From assembly GCF_000807255.1 (NCBI RefSeq), contig NZ_CP009268.1, positions 2,696,384 to 2,760,383 of the forward strand: 64,000 bases of DNA, written 5' to 3'. This document shows, in pieces, positions 56,506 to 64,000 of the stretch (position 1 is the first letter of the stretch; the number at the start of each line of letters is the position of its first letter). Source of the DNA: Clostridium pasteurianum DSM 525 = ATCC 6013. GTDB lineage: Bacteria; Bacillota; Clostridia; Clostridiales; Clostridiaceae. The translations under genes were made by a program, and so were the position numbers. The notes under the pieces were generated by a model, which did not search any database, had not been told where the DNA came from, and saw nothing but the letters and a program-made list of their open reading frames with translations.

Positions 56506-56735
56506 AATTTTTTACACTGCTTATTCTGAGCAGTGTTTTTCTATGCCTATATTTATTGACCAATTTTAGAATTTTATACATTGTGGATATTGTGGAGAAA
56601 GGGTTATTTAATTTGATTTTTGAGACTTAATTTGCCATTAGTAAGATTATTTAAACTGATTTTTTACCACATTATTACTAATTTTAGGCTGAAATAATTT
56701 GACTTTTTAAGGATTAAATAATTTGACACGTAACA

Positions 56736-56741
56736 ATAACC
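56736..56741. repeat. Right target-site duplication (ATAACC)
   Basis: It is the partner of 53479-53484. On the minus strand it is GGTTAT, encoding the Gly-Tyr codons shared by both halves of the tape-measure gene. Confidence 0.8.
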
Positions 56742-59090
56742 TTCTTCTAAAGAATCTTGGGCATGTTTCTTTTGTAATTCCAATGCTTTACGTTGAGCAT
56801 CCAATCCTTTAGATTCAACATCAAGTTCTCTTTCACGATTAGCTATATTACGTGATTCCGCTGTTAATGCTTTTGATGCTTCAGTATCTGCTTTAGATTT
56901 CGTTGTTTTATATCCACCTTCTGATGCAGTATCCATATTGTCTAAAACACTAGATTTATATTTGCCCGAGTCATTCCATATTTTATCTAAAGAACTCATC
57001 GCATCTTGTATTTTTTGTATATCTGCTTGTTTAGCATTAATTTCATCATTATAAGGTTTAAATGCTTTGTCAGTAGGCATATCCATTGCTCCACCTGCTG
57101 ATGCAACCGCCGCTTCTGCATCTCTTTTAGCTTGTAAAGCTTGAACTTCTGCCATAATTACACCAATTCTAGTTTTTGCATTTGCATAAGTAGTTTGTGT
57201 AACCCCAGTATCAATTATAGAAGACTCTTTTGTAGTAGATATCTTTACATTAGCCAAAGCTTTATATGCTTCACCTTCTTGAGATAACATATTCATTTGA
57301 CTATTCAATAATCCTATATTTTGAATTCTACTATTTCCTTCTGCATCAGTAATAACAATTAATCCTTCAATTTGTCCAGCTAAAGATTTAGCTATATCTG
57401 ACATTTGCTTCCTTGTCTCTGTATCAGTTTTGTGAGAAGACTCTAATTGTTGATATGTTTGTATCTCCTCTACCAATTGTTGATTATTTTGCTCTCGAGA
57501 TACCATCATCCCCATATATGCTTGTTGAGCGTTTTCTTTATTAGTATCAATAGCATTATTAATTTGGTCATATAAAGTTTTCTCATCACCTAAATATTGT
57601 ATTAACTCGGGATGATTTTTAACTATATCTTCTACAGATGCCGCTTTAAGATGACCGCTATTATCATTCATTTCTTTGATGTATTTACTGTAATCTTTAA
57701 CGTTATCTGTAGAAGTAGTTAAAGCTTGTTGATATTTCTGTTGAATTGTATAAGCATTATCTACTTGCTCACTAGCTTTTTCAATTGCATCTCCATTTTC
57801 TAAATTAGCATCAGTATTATCCTTCTTTTTACTTGTATTTCCTTCAGTTATCGAAGAATTTTGCTTTATGAATTGAGAATACTTAATCCATTTTCCTGTT
57901 TGGGTATCAAACATTTCTGTATCTCTACCAAGAGCATAATATAGAGTAGCAGCACTATTATTCAAAGAATCTATATTTTTAGAAATATCTTTTATTGACG
58001 ATGCAGCGTTATCATATTTTTCCCATTGACCATTCTTTTCGTATGTGTCCATTTGTTGTTTTTTGGAATTATATATGTCAATTTGATTCATTTGCCAAGA
58101 TCCAACCGAATTTGTTAATTTATCTTTTAAATCATCATAATTTTTTCCTTGCTCTCCTGCTATTTGTATTTTCTTTTCATCATTATATTTCTTTAAAGCT
58201 TCATAATTCGTTGCTATCGCTTTACCTTCTGCATCATATCCAGATATTAAAGTAGGAAATTTTTCCGCCAATTGTCTCTGTACTTCTAAAACTTGACTTT
58301 GTATATTATTGTATTCTTCACTAGATTTACTAGTTTTTTTTAATTGGTCTTCTAAGGATTTGTATCTTTTTAATAACTGGTCAGATTCATTAGTTTCATT
58401 CATCTTCTGGGATAAATCAGTAATATCATTTCTTATGTCTGAAACACTTCTATGAAATGAATAGAATCCAATAATCAATGCACTTATACCTAACGTAACT
58501 CCTGCAATAATTGCACTTAAGGCTAAAGATGACATCATTACTGCTCTTTGAGACGCTGCTAACGCTGTATTAGATGCAGTTGCAGCTGCTGAAGTTGTTG
58601 CATTAGCAGCAGTCTTTAATTTTAAAGCATCTAAAGCAATAGTTGCCTCTTGTTTAGTTATTGTCCCTGCCGCCACTTGAGCATTTAATGCCTGTTCTGC
58701 TGATGCTAATACATTTGTACTAGATTTAGCAATTCCCATTTTTTGACCAACAATATTTAAAATGGTTGCTGACTCTTCTGCTGTAATATTGCCTTTAAGA
58801 ACTTCTTTACTTAAAGATTGAACTGCCGCTTCGTATCCTTTAACTGATGTACTTGCACCAGTACTAAAAGTATGTCCAAGTGCGGTAAAAGATAAATTAG
58901 CTTTATCTAACCATTGAGTTAAGTTGCTTCCAGTAATAAATTTCAATGAACTAGAAAATACTTTCACTCCTATAGCTACTTGAGGTAATATATAAAGCAT
59001 TTGCTGTAATGGTTTTGGTAAATTAGCTATTGCTTCTACTACAGAAGTTGCTCCGTCAACCGCATTTTTTATTTCATTTATTCTACATCT
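56736..59090 (-). pseudogene. Phage tail tape-measure protein, N-terminal part (split by transposon)
   Basis: The open frame encodes about 780 residues up to LEEGY, then about 23 transposon-derived codons to a stop at 56664. A hydrophobic segment (LSALIIGFYS region) is followed by long coiled coils and Ala/Thr-rich repeats, all usual in tape-measure proteins. Toward 59060-59090 the frame runs into a scaffold-type gene fragment without its own start, so the true N-terminus has been deleted. Confidence 0.8.
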
Positions 59091-59260
59091 TTTAATTTCT
59101 TAGAATACTCTGTTCTTACTTTGTCTGTTTCACTTTGTATTCTTTTAGTAACTGTATCTTCATCAAACAGTCCTTCTCTTGCTTTTGCAGTTACATCCTT
59201 AATATAAGTCTGTACACCACTTAATTGCTCCTCATTTAAATTTAGTTCGCTTAATTCCAT
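59078..59260 (-). pseudogene. Phage scaffold (GP20/DUF4355-like) N-terminal fragment
   Basis: The 60-residue ORF starts MELSELNLNEEQLSGVQTYI and runs through KRIQSETDKVRTEYSKKLKD, which looks like the start of clostridial phage scaffolding proteins (normally about 180-200 residues). It stops two codons later and abuts tape-measure sequence. A deletion therefore joins two genes that are normally several kilobases apart. A ribosome site (AAAGGGG) lies upstream of the ATG. Confidence 0.55.
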
Positions 59261-59325
59261 TGTTTTTAATCCCCTTTCAAGTTTTTAATTTAGCCCCTAG
59301 ATAATAGTTACTTAAATCAAACCCT

Positions 59326-59508
59326 TTATAAAATATTTTTATATTTATTTAAAAATTCAGTAAGTTTCATTTGATTTTTCTTACTTAAATTTCTTTTACC
59401 CTTTCTATACATACTTATATATGCATCACTTACACCCATAAAAGATGCTATTACATTTGCCTTAAATCCTGTTGCAATTAATTTTTCAATGCAATCCCTC
59501 GTTTCCAT
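59326..59508 (-). CDS. Small phage helix-turn-helix protein
   Basis: The 60-residue protein has a Cro-like motif, VIASFMGVSDAYISMYRKGK. GGAGGAAAT precedes the ATG. It resembles in size and layout the 61-residue protein at 61271-61456. It is probably a DNA-binding regulator of the prophage. Confidence 0.65.
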   Translation of the reverse strand: METRDCIEKLIATGFKANVIASFMGVSDAYISMYRKGKRNLSKKNQMKLTEFLNKYKNIL

Positions 59509-59542
59509 GTTATTTCCTCCATTTGTTTAAAAAAATTAACAA

Positions 59543-59569
59543 AAAATAAGAGACTATTTACTAGTCTCT
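59543..59569 (-). terminator. Terminator upstream of the 59508 gene
   Basis: On the minus strand AGAGACT pairs with AGTCTCT, followed by TATTTTTTG. Confidence 0.6.
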
Positions 59570-59629
59570 AACACATTCATGTGTGCTTTATATAGCATTA
59601 TCCCCATACACAGTTTACTTTTCATTTAT

Positions 59630-59830
59630 GAGGAAGGTTAGATTTGAACTAACATAAAGTAAACAAAATTACCAATTATGACTTATATTAAAACATTATT
59701 GACTAGTAATAAGTACCATCAAATTATTGACAACAAAATTTTAAATAAGATATTTTCCCTAAGAATAATGATTCTTAGAATCAGTTTACTAGGTATTAAT
59801 AAACTCATTTTAAAAATCATGCGATTCTTT
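59630..59830 (-). ncRNA. Repeated structured element with tRNA-like 3' arm, copy 1
   Basis: On the minus strand it begins near TAAAATGAGTTTATTAATA, has a TTCTAAGAAT/ATTCTTAG hairpin, and ends about 150 bases later with GTTAGTTCAAATCTAAC and CTTCCTC, a T-arm followed by a 7-base acceptor-like strand. The matching 5' acceptor strand is not found at tRNA distance, so it is not an ordinary tRNA. The same order of parts recurs at 61092-61262. Confidence 0.4.
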
Positions 59831-59924
59831 CGCCTAAAATATAAATAGATATAAGAAAAGATACTTATATCTATTTATAAAAGAAATCTTAAGGGAATTA
59901 TGAAAAAAAATATATAATAAAAAA

Positions 59925-59962
59925 GCAGCTAACTACAAGATTGTAAAAGCTGTTTTTATTAT
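59925..59962 (-). terminator. Weak hairpin terminator downstream of the AP2/HNH-like gene
   Basis: On the minus strand AAACAGCT and AGCTGCTTTTTT bracket a 17-base loop, followed by a T-run. Confidence 0.45.
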
Positions 59963-60121
59963 TAAATTAATTTTATTAATAATATATTAACATTTCATTA
60001 TTGACTATTGTAATTAATATATATTATAATTATTATGATTTTTTATAAACTTTTTAATAAAAGCATTGAAATATAAATAAATATATTATATAATTATTTA
60101 TAAGATAAAATATATTGTATT

Positions 60122-60709
60122 TTAATCTGTAATTTCAACCTCATATTTATACAAAGCATCATAAAGTCTTTTAGGGATTTCGTCTTTGTATTCATCTGCA
60201 ATTTGTTTGATTAAATTTTCTTTATAATGTTTATATGCATAGAATGCTTCTTCAATATTATCATACAATCCTATTCTTATAGGTTTTTTATTATGTATAT
60301 TACTACATAGAGAATAATATTTACCTGAAGGTGCTACGTTTACTCCAATTGGTAATTGACCTCTATTTGCATCTTTTTTGATAAATAAAGCATTGATGCA
60401 ATGAGGTACAAATATCGATGTTTCAGGGCTATAAATTTTATTTCCTTTAATTAAAATATCCTTATCTAGATCCATCCTATGCCCTTCAATTTCATAATAA
60501 TTTTTATAAAACCATTTTGAAAACACTTGATAATTGTGCCATTCTTCACACACTATACATCCTTTATATGTAGGATATTTTTCCTGCCATTTTTCGTTAT
60601 AGCATCTAGTCAACATATTGTACCAAGTATGATATGCCTTTTTTTCAAGTCTATCATCATAATTTACTTCATTTAATCTACTATTTTTTCCTATTAATTT
60701 TTGTTCCAT
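60122..60709 (-). CDS. Phage AP2/HNH-like DNA-binding protein, possible homing endonuclease
   Basis: The 195-residue protein has the phage block HTWYNMLTRCYN, CIVCEEWHNYQVFSKWF, then LDKDILIKGNKIYSPETS and FVPHCINALF. A C-terminal AP2-like region (GVNVAPSGKYYSLCSN) precedes an EEAFYAYKHYKE helix. Such proteins are free-standing homing or HNH-type endonucleases or DNA-binding relatives in phages. The canonical HNH residues are not obvious. It lies between the two tRNA-like structured elements. Confidence 0.65.
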   Translation of the reverse strand: MEQKLIGKNSRLNEVNYDDRLEKKAYHTWYNMLTRCYNEKWQEKYPTYKGCIVCEEWHNYQVFSKWFYKNYYEIEGHRMDLDKDILIKGNKIYSPETSIFVPHCINALFIKKDANRGQLPIGVNVAPSGKYYSLCSNIHNKKPIRIGLYDNIEEAFYAYKHYKENLIKQIADEYKDEIPKRLYDALYKYEVEITD

Positions 60710-60922
60710 TTTTTTAGCATTATTACCACTTATGCCTTTAGTCGTATTGTTAAATTGTATATAAATACTTTATTGTCCGTATTGACAGCTCCACCTACCT
60801 TCCAAATACCTTTATTTAATAGCCATTATTTGTAATATAGCTATTCACTTCCTTCCACATTTTATTTTTGAGCATATTGAATTTTATACACTCTTAACAA
60901 ACTCCATTATTTAAATACATAA
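60710..60922. other. Spacer without recognisable gene
   Basis: No supported reading frame was seen upstream of the AP2/HNH-like gene. Confidence 0.35.
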
Positions 60923-60951
60923 TAAAAAGCACCTAATCCCCATTAGATGCT
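60923..60951 (-). terminator. Terminator in the prophage region
   Basis: On the minus strand AGCATCTAAT pairs with ATTAGGTGCT (one G-U), followed by TTTTTATT. It lies downstream of structured element copy 2. Confidence 0.65.
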
Positions 60952-61091
60952 CTCTTTATATATACTCAAAAACAGGGATGTGGAGTCCCTTAACAATGTA
61001 TAAAGTATTTTATAAAAACAACCACCTCAAAATGATATGACTGCATTTAACTTATTAATTCATTAGAATATGTAGGATTTTATACGATTAA

Positions 61092-61262
61092 GGAGGCGGT
61101 GAGAATCGAACTCACAACAAAAATCCTACGAAAAACTAACCATTAAAAAAATAAATATGCTTTCACACAATCAAGAAAATTTATAAAATTTTCAAAAGAC
61201 CTAAGACTGCGAAAGTCCTAGAATCAATCTAATAATACCTATTAATAAATTCATTTTAAGAC
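61092..61262 (-). ncRNA. Repeated structured element with tRNA-like 3' arm, copy 2
   Basis: On the minus strand it starts TTAAAATGAATTTATTAATA, then TGATTCTAGGACTTTCGCAG and TCTTAGG (a long hairpin). It ends with GTGAGTTCGATTCTCAC and CGCCTCC, a T-arm and acceptor-like strand. The 5' acceptor partner is absent. It directly follows the 61-residue regulator gene. Confidence 0.4.
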
Positions 61263-61270
61263 TTTCAATA

Positions 61271-61456
61271 TTAATTATTATTTATATCATTCCAAATTAT
61301 GTGTAAATTTTTTTGTGACAACATACGTTTACCATTAATAAATAGAGATATTGTTACTTCACTTACATCACATAGTTTTGAAAATCTTTTACTTTTAACA
61401 TCATATTCATTTATATATTCAATTAATTTTAATCTAACAATCTCTTGTTCTAGCAT
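61271..61456 (-). CDS. Small phage helix-turn-helix protein, second
   Basis: The 61-residue protein has a Cro-like motif, FSKLCDVSEVTISLFINGKR. GGAGGTGATAAT precedes the ATG. It is similar in size to the 59326-59508 protein. The direct repeats at 61576-61608 lie about 120 bases upstream and may be its operator. Confidence 0.65.
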   Translation of the reverse strand: MLEQEIVRLKLIEYINEYDVKSKRFSKLCDVSEVTISLFINGKRMLSQKNLHIIWNDINNN

Positions 61457-61575
61457 ATTATCACCTCCAATTATACGTAATTTTTATTTCATTATTCCCT
61501 TTCCTATATTAACTTTTACATTTTTTAGCATTAATGTTCATTTTTTATTGATATTTATTATAAAATGCGCTTTAT

Positions 61576-61608
61576 TTTTGTCGCAGTTTTTTATATTTTG
61601 TCGAAGTT
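61576..61608. promoter_or_regulatory. Tandem operator-like repeats
   Basis: TTTTGTCGCAGTT (61576-61588) and TTTTGTCGAAGTT (61596-61608) are direct repeats spaced 20 bp, two helical turns, in otherwise AT-rich DNA. They probably bind a prophage regulator. Confidence 0.45.
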
Positions 61609-61878
61609 CAAATAATGATTATTATATAATATGAAAACACAAATAATTTTATTTACTTGAAAAGCATTGTCTTATTTCATCTTTTCTATATAAAAATAAA
61701 ATATAATTTTATTATTAATGTTATAATTACTTATAAAGAACATATGGATTAATTCCACTCAAAAATGAAACTTATTTTAAATTCCAATTAGCTTTAAAAT
61801 ATACACACAGACCAATGAAAGATTATTTATTAAGTAATAGTCAACATGATATTATATTGATTTTGGAGTGATAAATAT
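61609..61878. other. Spacer without recognisable gene
   Basis: The stretch is AT-rich and holds only the GGAG ribosome site of the next gene. Confidence 0.35.
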
Positions 61879-62373
61879 ATGAAAGATAAAAATTATGGTG
61901 GTAACCTCAAAAATACAAAAGATGAATTAGCTTTATCTTTTAGTTTTTTAATTATTGGATTATATTTTGTTTTTATACCAAAGTTTTTTGGAAATGAATT
62001 TATAACAAGAACTGTTAGTATTATTGTTATTTTAATAGGAATTTTAGGATTAACTATTGAATTAAATAAAATAATTGAAAAACATAAAATAATTGGATTT
62101 GATGATTTTGGAGTAGGCTTAATATTAGTTATTATTACCCAATTATTACATTATTATTTTTTGTATATCTGGTTAAATGTACTTTTCTCCTTTATTTTAT
62201 TATTAGGAATATTTGGACTAGTTAGAGGACTAATAACTATTATAGGTAATATGTCAATAAATAAACCTTCTATAAAAAACATGTTAATAAAAGCATTAAT
62301 TATTATATCCCAAATAATAGCTTTTATAGCAGCTTTACTGCAATCTATGCAAATATTAAAAATAGTAAAATAG
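61879..62373 (+). CDS. Multi-pass membrane protein of unknown function
   Basis: The 164-residue protein has about five hydrophobic segments (about 18-35, 42-60, 74-92, 95-115 and 138-160) and few charged residues. TTTTGGAGTG precedes the ATG. It is the only plus-strand gene of the prophage end, so it may be a lysogenic-conversion or cargo gene. I recognise no family. Confidence 0.55.
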   Translation: MKDKNYGGNLKNTKDELALSFSFLIIGLYFVFIPKFFGNEFITRTVSIIVILIGILGLTIELNKIIEKHKIIGFDDFGVGLILVIITQLLHYYFLYIWLNVLFSFILLLGIFGLVRGLITIIGNMSINKPSIKNMLIKALIIISQIIAFIAALLQSMQILKIVK

Positions 62374-62429
62374 AATATCACGTGCACATGGCTTCAACTC
62401 TAAAAATTATCTATCCAAGTGTCTAACGG

Positions 62430-62505
62430 AAACAAGTTTCCTACGACACTAAGGCAATCTAATATTTTACAGCCTTTGCCCCAAAAATTGCGAAAAGCAC
62501 GCAAT
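62430..62505 (+). ncRNA. Structured hairpin cluster (possible mobile-element end)
   Basis: AGTGTC-TAACGGAAAC pairs with GTTTCCTAC-GACACT as a two-part helix, followed by ATTGCG/CGCAAT. Such compact hairpins occur at ends of IS200/IS605-type elements, but no transposase remains. Confidence 0.3.
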
Positions 62506-62577
62506 ATTTTGTGTCAACAATATCATTTTTTGAACTTATTTATTAGCATGTATCACCTAGCAATTCAGTATAATTAT

Positions 62578-62664
62578 AAAAGTTGTCCATCTTTCAGTTC
62601 TCGTAAATATATTATAACATTAATTAATTGTATATTTATGATTTCTGAAACTTGGACAACTTTT
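62578..62664. repeat. 20-bp inverted repeat around an AT-rich core
   Basis: The arms start AAAAGTTGTCC (left) and end GGACAACTTTT (right), with two mismatches over 20 bp and about 47 bases between. The right arm runs into TTTTT on the plus strand. It may be a miniature mobile element or terminator. Confidence 0.5.
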
Positions 62665-62699
62665 TATATTGTGATTGAGAAAAATTAAAAATATTCCAT

Positions 62700-62766
62700 A
62701 ACTTGAATAACTTTTGCGTAGTGAAACGTAGCAAAATTATGAAAGTTAGCTTCGGGAAAGGTGCGG
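62700..62766. ncRNA. GC-richer structured segment upstream of the hairpin
   Basis: TAACTTTTGC and GCAAAA...AAAGTTA pair around a GTAGTGAAACGTA core, followed by AGCTTCGGGAAAGGTGCGG. The composition differs from the AT-rich surroundings. No named RNA family is recognised. Confidence 0.3.
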
Positions 62767-62790
62767 AAAACCCCCAAGGTACGGGGGGTT
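62767..62790 (-). terminator. Terminator of the 63940 gene
   Basis: On the minus strand AACCCCC pairs with GGGGGTT with loop CGTACCTT, followed by TTCC. The stem is the most GC-rich in the region and begins 16 bases past the stop codon. Confidence 0.6.
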
Positions 62791-62806
62791 GTCTGCTATA
62801 CTATTA

Positions 62807-63940
62807 TTACTCTACTTCTTTAAATAAAAAATCAAAATCCTTTGCTAATTCTATATTCTCTTGATCTATTTGTTTTTGAGTTTTTATATTGCTTATGATA
62901 TCTGTAATATTTAATGTATTATAACTTATTAATATCTTAATTAAACGTTCTATAGATTTACCATATTTCAATCCGATTCTTTTTCTATCCCATTCATTTT
63001 TAAATAATACAATACCGCCCCAATCATCTTTTAATTTCTCTATCTTTTTGCTAATAGAATCCATTACATTAGCAGCAAATAAAGTATTAAATTCTTTTTC
63101 TAATGCTTTAATATTCTCTTGTGCATTGCAATTTTCTACTGTAATTTTATATCCTTGATAATATCCATTTATTTCACTATCTACTTCTGCAAAATGATCT
63201 AATACTATTTTTTGTACTTTTTCATAAAATTTCTTTCTGATATTTATATTCCACATTTTTTGTGCATTAGTTATTTCCATCACTTGCATTTGTTCTTTTT
63301 CAACCTCTTTAATATATTTTGTTTCTTTATCTGTTGCACATCTCTGCTTATAATCATTTAAATAAAATATGTAAGATGCTTGTACAACAATCTTATTTGA
63401 CTTTTCTAATCTTGTTAATGAAGATATTATTGCAGGTCTTATATGAGCATATATACAAGTAAATATATCTTGTTCCGCTAAAGAGCTAGATAAATTCTTT
63501 TTATATAGATATCTATGAAATTTTTCCCTATTAGCATTGCAAGTCCTATAATTAAAATTAACCATTTTTACTAATTCTGCTATACAAACATTGGTTATGT
63601 AAACTATATTATCTTCTTTGATTTGTCTTTTTTGTATTATATTATATAATTTATTTTCTAATAATATATCTATATATTTACCATAAATACCTATATAATT
63701 ATTTCTACTACCTTCAGATTTACCACTATGCCCTTTTCTATTATCCACCTTTTCCTTTGGAATGCCATATATCTCATCAACAATAAATCCATTACCCTCT
63801 TTATGGTATCTAAAATATCTTGACCAATCTTTTAATTGTGCTATTTTTGCATTGCCTGTTTTGATTTCTTCCTCTAACGTAGTACATATTGCTCTATAAC
63901 TTTTATATTTAATATTTAATTCTAAATTTTGAATCTTCAT
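62807..63940 (-). CDS. Prophage protein of unknown function
   Basis: The 377-residue protein begins with a domain that recurs in clostridial phage proteins (YRAICTTLEEEIKTGNAKIA, then QLKDWSRYFRYHKEG and FIVDEIYG). This is followed by a central basic helical region and a C-terminal helical part. No signal peptide or membrane segment is present. I do not know its function. The N-terminal domain often accompanies DNA-handling domains, so a replication or regulatory role is possible. Confidence 0.6.
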   Translation of the reverse strand: MKIQNLELNIKYKSYRAICTTLEEEIKTGNAKIAQLKDWSRYFRYHKEGNGFIVDEIYGIPKEKVDNRKGHSGKSEGSRNNYIGIYGKYIDILLENKLYNIIQKRQIKEDNIVYITNVCIAELVKMVNFNYRTCNANREKFHRYLYKKNLSSSLAEQDIFTCIYAHIRPAIISSLTRLEKSNKIVVQASYIFYLNDYKQRCATDKETKYIKEVEKEQMQVMEITNAQKMWNINIRKKFYEKVQKIVLDHFAEVDSEINGYYQGYKITVENCNAQENIKALEKEFNTLFAANVMDSISKKIEKLKDDWGGIVLFKNEWDRKRIGLKYGKSIERLIKILISYNTLNITDIISNIKTQKQIDQENIELAKDFDFLFKEVE

Positions 63941-64000
63941 ATAATATTAATCTCCCATTACATTTTTCTTAATTGATTTCTTAATTGATTTAATCCTGTT

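Larger units (their letters stand above)
53485..56735 (+). mobile_element. 3251-bp TnsBC/TniAB-like transposon
   Basis: The element begins TGTTATTAGGC and ends with the complement of TGTTACGTGTC, so both ends start TGTTA. It is flanked by 6-bp ATAACC repeats. Several copies of a GTCARATTAWTTAATC-like word lie near both ends (53528-53620 and 56655-56730), as expected for transposase binding sites of the Tn7/Mu/IS21-like class. It encodes three proteins: a zinc-ribbon DUF6431-like protein, a DDE transposase and an AAA ATPase. No cargo gene is present. Confidence 0.85.

Noticed and set aside
61092-61165. A canonical tRNA gene ending at 61092
   Set aside because: The T-arm and 3' acceptor strand look right, but no anticodon arm or 5' acceptor strand pairs within about 80 bases.
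62419-62688. An 89-codon plus-strand frame at the prophage edge
   Set aside because: It runs through several hairpins and both arms of an inverted repeat and has no ribosome site.

Overview
The window looks like chromosome of an AT-rich Clostridium-type anaerobe (Bacillota). The evidence is low GC, strong AGGAGG-type ribosome sites, many coiled-coil NlpC/M23 wall hydrolases, an Agr-type peptide signalling pair, and clostridial small families (C_GCAxxG_C_C, C-terminal pieces resembling GGGtGRT). What is unusual for a Clostridium is a full quinone-linked respiratory gene set.

Layout. 0.1-7 kb: two paralogous NlpC/P60 hydrolases around a YgjP-like protease, a redox-type C_GCAxxG protein, an asparaginase and two small metal-binding-like membrane proteins. 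7-10.4 kb: an Fe(III) ABC importer (fbpABC-like). 10.8-20.3 kb: an 11-gene complex I operon nuoABCDHIJKLMN without nuoEFG, with a divergent polyprenyl diphosphate synthase. 22-33.3 kb: menaquinone synthesis in two minus-strand operons (menH-B-E-C-thioesterase-A and menF-D), with a heavy-metal-associated (HMA) protein, an M23 hydrolase and a Met-rich secreted protein between them. 33.4-43.1 kb: two OmpR-type two-component systems, a doxX / YtkA-FixH-like / membrane polyferredoxin operon, a CPBP protease, ubiE/menG, a YHS mini-gene and a SHOCT protein. 43.4-48.5 kb: a stand-alone acyltransferase, an orphan agrD-agrC pair (agrD is 47 codons), and decayed DNA with duplicated gene ends and a broken integrase. 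48.5-64 kb: accessory DNA with an XRE regulator pair, a Phd/Doc toxin-antitoxin, and a decayed prophage whose tape-measure gene is split by a 3251-bp transposon with a 6-bp target duplication.

How it fits together. The men genes, ubiE and the polyprenyl synthase can make menaquinone. The complex I, which lacks its NADH-input module, would reduce it, probably from ferredoxin or flavodoxin. The doxX/YtkA/polyferredoxin operon adds membrane redox or copper-handling parts. The most striking observation is a shared promoter architecture at 15 places: a tandem 11-bp direct repeat (TTCATA-N5-TWCATA-like), then exactly 9 bp, then a -10 box. It precedes nuo, both men operons, the polyprenyl synthase, the iron importer, all three wall hydrolases, the HMA, YHS, Met-rich and SHOCT genes, the doxX operon, and one of the two-component operons itself. 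This looks like an OmpR/PhoP-class regulon uniting respiration, metal handling and wall turnover, with its probable regulator inside the window.
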